Positions 58,723 through 64,000 of a DNA stretch of 64,000 bases are shown here, one piece after another (the stretch's first letter is position 1; the number at the start of each line of letters is the position of its first letter). This stretch comes from Isoetes taiwanensis (Eukaryota > Streptophyta > Lycopodiopsida > Isoetales > Isoetaceae): contig JAJEKV010000002.1 of assembly GCA_021234155.1 (NCBI GenBank), positions 33,249,123 to 33,313,122 of the forward strand, in the 5' to 3' direction. Below the pieces are notes generated by a model. That model was not told the DNA's origin, did no database searches, and was given only the letters and a program-made list of their open reading frames with translations. The translations under genes were made by a program, and so were the position numbers.

Positions 58723-58731
58723 ATAAGGCGC

Positions 58732-59200
58732 ATTTTTGTTAGGGTACCCATTGGCCCTTTATAACATAGTATAATTCCTTGTTTTTGAGCAAATCATGAA
58801 TATATTTTGTCTCTTTCCAATTTGCCAAATTATCCTCGTAAATCTAACTATTATTTCAATGTATGCTATATATAAATGGAAATTAGGTACACTTATTTTA
58901 CAGGAACTAAACGATTTGGATGAGAAATGTCATGTGGCCAATCACTCTCGTTCACAAATCACATTCCTTATAGCCAAAGAATCTTAGAACACAAAGGGAA
59001 ATTTGGGGAGCTTTTTTGGACTTCTTTCACACCATTTTCAAATTAATCTGAAATTTCTTTATGATGATTTTGGAAAAGAGAAATGTTCGCGGCAGCCTTT
59101 GACGCTTCGATAGATTTCTTGTAAATATAAAGTCTTTCAAGACTAGTGCTTTATTTTTATTAACTAAATAATTTTCTTGGTTTCTGATGTGTATTTGCTT
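58732..59200 (+). repeat. R1 dispersed repeat, copy d, right part
   Basis: Resumes R1 after the L1: CCATTGGCCCTTT (58,748) and, near 59,128-59,215, GTCTTTCAAGACTAGTGCTT and TTGGTTTCTGATGTG, as in the reverse complement of 4795-4880. Confidence 0.65.
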
Positions 59201-59907
59201 TCTTGACCCACCTTCCGAGAAAAGGAGGCAAAATGTCTTCGTAAAGGAATTCAACCAAACACGAATGAACTCATCTTGTCAATGACTCATGAGGCCGAAA
59301 AAACGATTGGACCGTCCCTTTTAGTTTGAAGCAAGAGAGTTCCAAAATAAAGTGGGAATCGCATGAGACCCACTTTGATTAAATGCATCTTTAATGTGAA
59401 AAATGGGAATGCCAATGATTTGATGAGTGTAGTGGCCCGCTTATATCCAACTCTTTAATTTATAGGTGAAGTTGAAGATTGGTTGGAAGGTCTAACATGT
59501 GTGCCCTACTTGAAAATATTGTAGTGCAGCTTTTCTCCGAGTTCTTGGGGGCTGGTAGAATTTGGTGTGTAATTGGGCAGTGCGTTGGGGGTAGGAGGTC
59601 CTTCTTGATTGAGCTCCATAAAACTAGAACGAGTCCCTAATCGAATTAGTTAGGGCGAGGGAAAAGCAATGAATGACATGTGATCCTTGAATTTTAAGGG
59701 TGTAAGTGTCCATGTATGTGTACATCAAATAGTTATATATTTTATTTCCTTGATGTAGAATATAGATTAGAAGAAGGTAGAGGCACCATATTGAAATCAT
59801 GAATTTTGTATTGTTTGTTGAAAGAATATTTTAAGCTATACATTCACAAATCCAAATGTCAGGGCTTAGGATTTCTAATGAATAGGAAGACTCCTCGGGG
59901 AGGAAGC
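59201..59907. other. No recognisable gene; 3' flank of the CHS-like gene
   Basis: AT-rich sequence with no supported frame. Lies downstream of the CHS-like gene's stop. Confidence 0.45.
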
Positions 59908-59975
59908 CATACTCACAATCCTTATCGCGGTGCTCTTGGAGTTCATCTTGATGGATCTCTTTCTCATTTGGTCTA
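59908..59975 (-). repeat. Partial duplicate of the CHS-like 3' coding end
   Basis: Just past the stop, the minus strand repeats AAAGAGATCCATCAAGATGA and neighbouring sequence that encode KRSIKMNSK (original at about 60,040-60,122), followed by a GAGTATGGCTTCCTC-type end. A short out-of-frame local duplication. Confidence 0.7.
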
Positions 59976-61216
59976 CTAGACAACAAGGGGCAAAGCCTTC
60001 AATACGGCAGTCTCAACAAAGTGAGACCAGGTCCAAAACCGAGAGGAAACCATAGTCACAACCCTCGCCATTGGTTTTGGAGTTCATCTTGATGGATCTC
60101 TTCCTCGTTTGGTCTAGGACAAATATGACAGAGGCACTAGACATGTTACCAACGCCACCCATAATCTCATAAGTGGCGTCGAGCTTCTCCTTGTTCAAAC
60201 CAAGGGCAGCGCCATCTTGTCAAGGATAAAGGGGCCACCGGGTGGACTACCCAAAACATGTCGTTGACGTCCGGGGATCCAACAGCTTGCCTTCCCTTCT
60301 CCAAAGCCGGACAATGTTGTTGGAGATAACATAGGGCACATCTCTCTAGCCTAAACACCGGGCCGGCTTCTGGAGAATACCCTCGATCGCGCCATCGGCA
60401 TGCGGAAGAACTGATTCCCCTGCCCATGCTATCTCATACATTGGCTTTTCATTTTCCTCGGGATCAGCACCAACAATAACCGCTGCAGATCCATCTCCAA
60501 ACAATGCCGACCCAACAAGACCATCAAAATGTGCCTCGGAAGGGGCTTCAAATGTCGATCACGGTGATTTCATTTGCATACAACTAGCACTCTAGCTCCC
60601 TTTGTTATTCTCGGCCAGATCCTTTGCTACCCTCATAACCGTTCCTCCCGCAAAGCAACCTCGTTGGTAAAGCATAACCCTCTTTACATCGGGGTTTTAG
60701 ACCAAGTAGCTTCACAATCTTGTAATCTGCACCGGGCATGTCTACTCCACTAATTGTTGTCATGACTACATGGGTAATTTTAGATTTGTATTGCCCCCAT
60801 TCTGCAATGGCCTTCTCTGGCAGATGCCCCAACTTTGGAATTGCATCAATCAAAGATATCTAGCCTTGCATTCGAGAGATGGAGCTCCATAGGTTGTGAT
60901 ATCGGGGTTTGCTTGCAAGATTTCCTTGGTCATGAAATAGTGGCGTTTGTTGATTGCGGACTTCTCACCCGATCATAGAACACAAAATCATAAGGCATAG
61001 ACTCTAAATTGACCGAGAATGCTTATCAATTAGAAAAATGGATACTTACGAGATCGTGCAAATTTCCTCCCGAGATCCACCTTATCGCTCATGTTACATG
61101 CATCAAACAAAAATTCTGCGTAGTCCTTACGCTCCCACGAAGAAGGGAGGATTATCTGTGGCAATGGAAAGCACACAAGCGGGGCCATTGGGTTTCTCAA
61201 CCTTGAAAGTTACCAT
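59976..61216 (-). CDS. Chalcone-synthase-like type III polyketide synthase, two exons, frame breaks
   Basis: Start ATG at 61,216 ([20 protein letters not shown]). Exon 1 runs to about 61,050; the intron starts GTAAGT at 61,049 and ends near 60,967, the position of the intron usual in plant CHS genes (before [11 protein letters not shown]). Exon 2 gives [82 protein letters not shown] and [13 protein letters not shown] before the stop at 59,976. The catalytic triad is present: Cys 60,655-60,657, His 60,242-60,244, Asn 60,145-60,147. The family condenses p-coumaroyl-CoA (or related starters) with malonyl-CoA in the cytosol for flavonoids. The frame breaks I resolved are mostly single-base changes in G or C runs, so it may be an intact gene with sequence errors rather than a pseudogene. 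Starter specificity cannot be told. Confidence 0.85.
60967..61049 (-). other. Intron of the CHS-like gene
   Basis: About 83 nt; donor GTAAGT clear. The acceptor is poor: the sequence reads CTATGATCGGGTGAGAAG where CTATGATCAG|GTGAGAAG would be expected, possibly another CAG misread. Confidence 0.6.
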
Positions 61217-61267
61217 AGCTGATTGCTCGCTTTTTGATGTTGAGATGAGAGGAGAGAAGAAAGGGAG

Positions 61268-61277
61268 TATTTTTATA
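61268..61277 (-). promoter_or_regulatory. TATA box of the CHS-like gene
   Basis: The minus strand reads TATAAAAATA about 52-60 nt upstream of the ATG, leaving a short 5' UTR. Confidence 0.6.
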
Positions 61278-61310
61278 TTAGATAAGTCAAAGACGAGAAG
61301 GTGGACATGC

Positions 61311-61318
61311 CACATGTG
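61311..61318 (-). promoter_or_regulatory. E-box CACATGTG
   Basis: Palindromic bHLH-type site about 35 bp upstream of the TATA box. Plant CHS promoters commonly use G-box/E-box plus MYB sites. Function here is inferred from position only. Confidence 0.4.
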
Positions 61319-61860
61319 CTATGAATGAGGGCAAGAGTTTGATCCCAAGCGGTGTCCTTATTTGCCACGCTTAAATTGCAAAGATTCATAAATAAACATT
61401 TGTCTTGGGGTAAAAGCATTTAGGGTGTACCACTTTTGGAACCTGCAAAGTTAAATTTCTCATTTTTCTTTTCACTAAAACTAATACAAAAATCCAAAAT
61501 AAAAGTCAAGGACATGTTAATATTAAAAGTTAATAAAGATTCATAATATATAAAAAAAGTTCAAAACATACCTTTGTCTTGGGAACTTTTTAAGGGACAC
61601 CCTTTTTTACCCCTTGTTCCTTTGTTCCTTTTTTGTGTTGGCATTTTTTTTTTTCGTGGCAATGGCCACTTGGTCAAAGAATGTTGTGTATGTAAATTTT
61701 CCGTTTCACCTGCGGGTAATTTTTTTTATTTTTTTCTCTTGTGGGAGGTAAAACCACTGCTTGGTGTGTGCGAGAGAAGTGCTGATTCCATGATCCTTCG
61801 GCCTCTTCTTGAATAATCATGAAGGTCTTTTGAAGCGTAAGATTCTTTGTGCGACCCATT
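61319..61860. other. No recognisable gene; upstream flank of the CHS-like gene
   Basis: AT-rich; probably promoter of the CHS-like gene and 3' flank of the next minus-strand gene. The ORF at 61,574-61,816 is Phe-rich and fortuitous. Confidence 0.4.
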
Positions 61861-62056
61861 CTAATAGGTAAGTCTTCTCAGCCTTAGGGGATAGTGCATT
61901 ATCCACATTCTTTCGCCACTAATTGTCTCTATTTCAAGCCTCCATATTTTCTCGTCCTTAGCAGTATCAGTGAATTTTAGCGAGAACTTTGTTCCAGCCA
62001 AAATTCGTTCTAGAAAAAATGTTCCGACTTCCGACTTGACAGACGGCGGCTTCTAC
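61861..62056 (-). CDS. Putative last exon of an unrecognised gene
   Basis: After an acceptor GGTTTTTGCAG the minus strand is open for 196 nt to a stop at 61,861-61,863: KPPSVKSEVGTFFLERILAG, TKFSLKFTDTAKDEKIWRLE, then IETISGERMWIMHYPLRL. It looks like an alternating beta-strand segment with no low complexity. Upstream exons were not found within the window. I do not recognise the family. A chance frame of this length and quality is unlikely but possible. Confidence 0.45.
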
Positions 62057-62918
62057 CTGCAAAAACCATGGGTGCATTACAAGAGTTGTATAAAGTAACC
62101 AGGGCTCGGGGCTTTAATTATGCGTTTACGTGCCCGCGGTTAAGACTCTTGTAGCTTAGTTGCTCATGGAGCTTGGTCCTTGTTGTAGCTTAGTTGCTCG
62201 TGGAGCTTATTATAATGCCATTATGATAAAGAAGACATGAAAGTGAAAAGAAGATAGGTTAAGGGCATACGAAGACGGGACATATATTCTTTCTCAAATT
62301 ATTATGTGGGGCAAGGCATAAATCTGAAGCGTTTACATTTTAGCTCGATTATTGCTGCCAACCATATGTTTCCTTTGTCAAACACAACATTACACTCCCA
62401 CTCCTTTCCTCACTTTTGTCTTACATTTTCCTACATGTTTCTTCCTTGCATGTTTTACGCACAAAACTACATTCTCCGTGCCATCGTTCACATGCTTCAT
62501 TCTACCATATTTTTTGCTCTTCTTCGCTTGCTCCCTTCCCGGTTCAATGGCTGCCCAAGAACAAAGACATAAGCTTTGATGCCAATTATCTTGTGAACTG
62601 GGCTAATCGTCCTACAAGTTGTGGGCGGCTTAGCTACAACTTTTGTATAATATGTACTATTCAAGGATTGCCATAGATCTTTGGATAATTGAGCTAGACA
62701 TACTCACCTCTATTTTCCAGTTTGTAGCATGCACATCCATTAATTGCTTAGTGTCTCTGGATGGCGCTCTTCTCAGGATGACTCGACTATTCTCATGGCT
62801 TTTAATAAATGTTATGATGCATGTGATTTGTCTTTTCATTTTGCAGGGGACCACCTGGTGATCTTCATCTATTTCTAGACATCAAAGATCTTGCAGGCAT
62901 AAAGGGGGATAAAATAAG
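62057..62918. other. No recognisable gene
   Basis: AT-rich. TTGTAGCTTAGTTGCTC(A/G)TGGAGCTT is duplicated at 62,149-62,172 and 62,183-62,206. ORFs at 62,306-62,676 are His/Phe-rich overlapping frames without motifs. Confidence 0.4.
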
Positions 62919-63279
62919 CCCATCGATCCGAGACATCGGATCGCCATTCTAGAATGGGACGAGCATGCATGTTTTGCATGCATGCGGGCGGCGCATGCCC
63001 GTTCTGGTTGGGAGTTCGCTATTTTAGGCGTGTTTTACGCCCGACTTCTCATCGGCGCTTCCTCTTCTCTCTCAGCAGTATCTTATTCTCTTTGAATTGT
63101 TTCCAGGCAGGGGAGGGGCTTCTTCCTGCCTGGTTTGGCCAATTTGGCGTTTTCTTCATGCTGTCCTTTCTTGGCCTTTAGCCTTCATCCTGTGACCTTC
63201 GTCCTCGATTCTCGTTTGTTAAGGAAGTCCTTTGGTATTCGGGCGGTTTGTTGGTTTCATGCGAGTCCCATTCTAGAAT
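62919..63279 (+). repeat. Palindrome-rich tandem module, unit 1 (361 bp)
   Basis: Starts CCCATCGATCCGAG and ends with 39 bp (63,241-63,279) that also end unit 2. The first 100 bp are a chain of foldbacks: GATCCGA/TCGGATC, CCATTCTAGAATGG (a heat-shock-element-like TTCTAGAA dyad) and GCATGCATG TTTT GCATGCATGC (two RY/CATGCATG motifs). Middle part differs from unit 2. Confidence 0.8.
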
Positions 63280-63934
63280 CCCATCGATCCGAGACATCGG
63301 ATCGCCATTCTAGAATGGGACGAGCATGCATGTTTTGCATGCATGCGGGCGGCGCATGCCCGTTCTGGTTGGGAGTTCGCTATTTTAGGCGTGTTTCTGC
63401 TTCGACTTCTCATCGGCGCTTCCTCTTCTCTCAGCAGTACCTTATTCTCTTTGAACCCACCCTCCCCCCCTTCTTTGTTATTGTATTTTTATCGCGTGGC
63501 ACGTGCGTAATCAGCCCCTCCACTCTGGGAGGTTTGTTTTGTCTTGTTGTTTTGTTGGTGATGTGCAGGTACAGGTTCGCGAGCGGCATCTGTTTCGACT
63601 TTTCTATTCGTGGGTTTTGGGAGCGATTTTTATGCCTTACGTTTGTCCAAGCCCCTTGCCGAAGGCTTATCACTAGGGTTTTTCCTCGAAAACCCGAAAG
63701 GGCGGGGTTTCTTAATCCCGGTGATAAGCTTTCGGCAGGTACACTAGCCCAGTCTCTATTAGCATTGTATTTTGTTGGGGTCCAAATGATATAATTGGAT
63801 TTTCCCTTTATTTTTTATGGGTAGTTCGCATGTGTGCGGCTACCCACTATCCACCATTGTAGAAAATCTGCTGAGATGAATGAGAAGCAAGCCTAGGGCG
63901 GTTTGTTGGTTTCATGCGAGTCCCATTCTAGAAT
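63280..63934 (+). repeat. Palindrome-rich tandem module, unit 2 (655 bp)
   Basis: Repeats the first roughly 176 bp of unit 1 (63,280-63,455) and the 39-bp end (63,896-63,934) exactly, with a different interior that includes the LINE-A-type foldback at 63,657-63,737. Apparent ORFs here (63,135-63,794) have no motif. Confidence 0.8.
63657..63737 (+). other. Foldback with LINE-A 3' UTR core
   Basis: Arms TGCCGAAGGCTTATCAC (63,657-63,673) and GTGATAAGCTTTCGGCA (63,721-63,737) pair with one mismatch around a 47-nt loop. The loop carries CCTCGAAAACCC...GGGCGGGGTTTCTTAATCCCGG, the same inner fold as the LINE-A 3' UTR. No LINE tail follows. Confidence 0.7.
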
Positions 63935-64000
63935 TATGTTTTTTACTTTCTCTGTCAGCTGTGTTGATGCAATTGTGGGAATTGTCATTATGGTTTTTTT

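Noticed and set aside
63135-63794. 219-codon plus ORF at the right end
   Set aside because: It runs through palindromic repeat modules and a LINE-type foldback, is Cys/Phe/Arg-skewed and has no motif.

Overview
The window is nuclear DNA of a land plant with a large, repeat-rich genome. Evidence: a two-exon chalcone-synthase-type gene, a BAHD acyltransferase relic, a plant L1-type LINE with a poly(A) tail, a Helitron, and a Ty3-type LTR retrotransposon of Athila/Tat style whose primer-binding site loosely resembles tRNA-Asp. A seed-free vascular plant (fern or lycophyte) is possible, but nothing here proves it. There is no organellar or bacterial gene organisation, no rRNA, no convincing tRNA gene and no CRISPR.

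Layout. 1-3.4 kb: minus-strand LTR element (LTR 1853-3405, tRNA-Met-type PBS), with a decayed single-frame ORF on the same strand that ends in a histone H3 fold at the window edge. 4-10 kb: candidate minus-strand exons of an unrecognised host gene (4007-4198, 6881-6972, 8662-8756) and a BAHD acyltransferase relic (9235-9531), mixed with copies of a dispersed repeat called R1 here. 13.36-16.2 kb: a 5'-truncated non-L1 LINE (LINE-A) on the minus strand. 19.2-53.7 kb: two tandem copies of a 17.18-kb segment. Each holds a Ty3-type element (gag, protease-RT-RNaseH-integrase, and an extra coiled-coil ORF3 between pol and the 3' LTR), R1 repeats and the 3' part of a Helitron. 50,544-55,739: the complete 5.2-kb Helitron, carrying captured exon-like fragments and a LINE-A fragment. 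55,829-58,722: L1-type LINE interrupted by a 255-bp MITE-like foldback. 59,976-61,216: chalcone-synthase-like gene with TATA and E-box. 61,861-62,056: candidate exon. 62,919-63,934: two tandem modules packed with palindromes.

History. The order of events can be partly read. The Ty3-type element inserted into a minus-strand exon (5-bp duplication GCTTC). An R1 repeat was split by the Helitron (A^T target; an uninterrupted relative of the site lies at 4471-4490) and by the L1 LINE. A tandem duplication then joined a point inside the 5' LTR to a point inside the Helitron. The in-frame stops read in the Ty3-type gag/pol and in the H3-like ORF are explained by C-to-T change at CG, CAG or CAA, as expected from cytosine methylation. 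Differences between the two 17-kb copies are concentrated at CAG/CTG triplets, which looks more like methylation-linked base-calling error than divergence. The chalcone synthase frame breaks that I resolved are mostly single-base changes in G/C runs. Much of the apparent pseudogenisation may therefore be sequence error.
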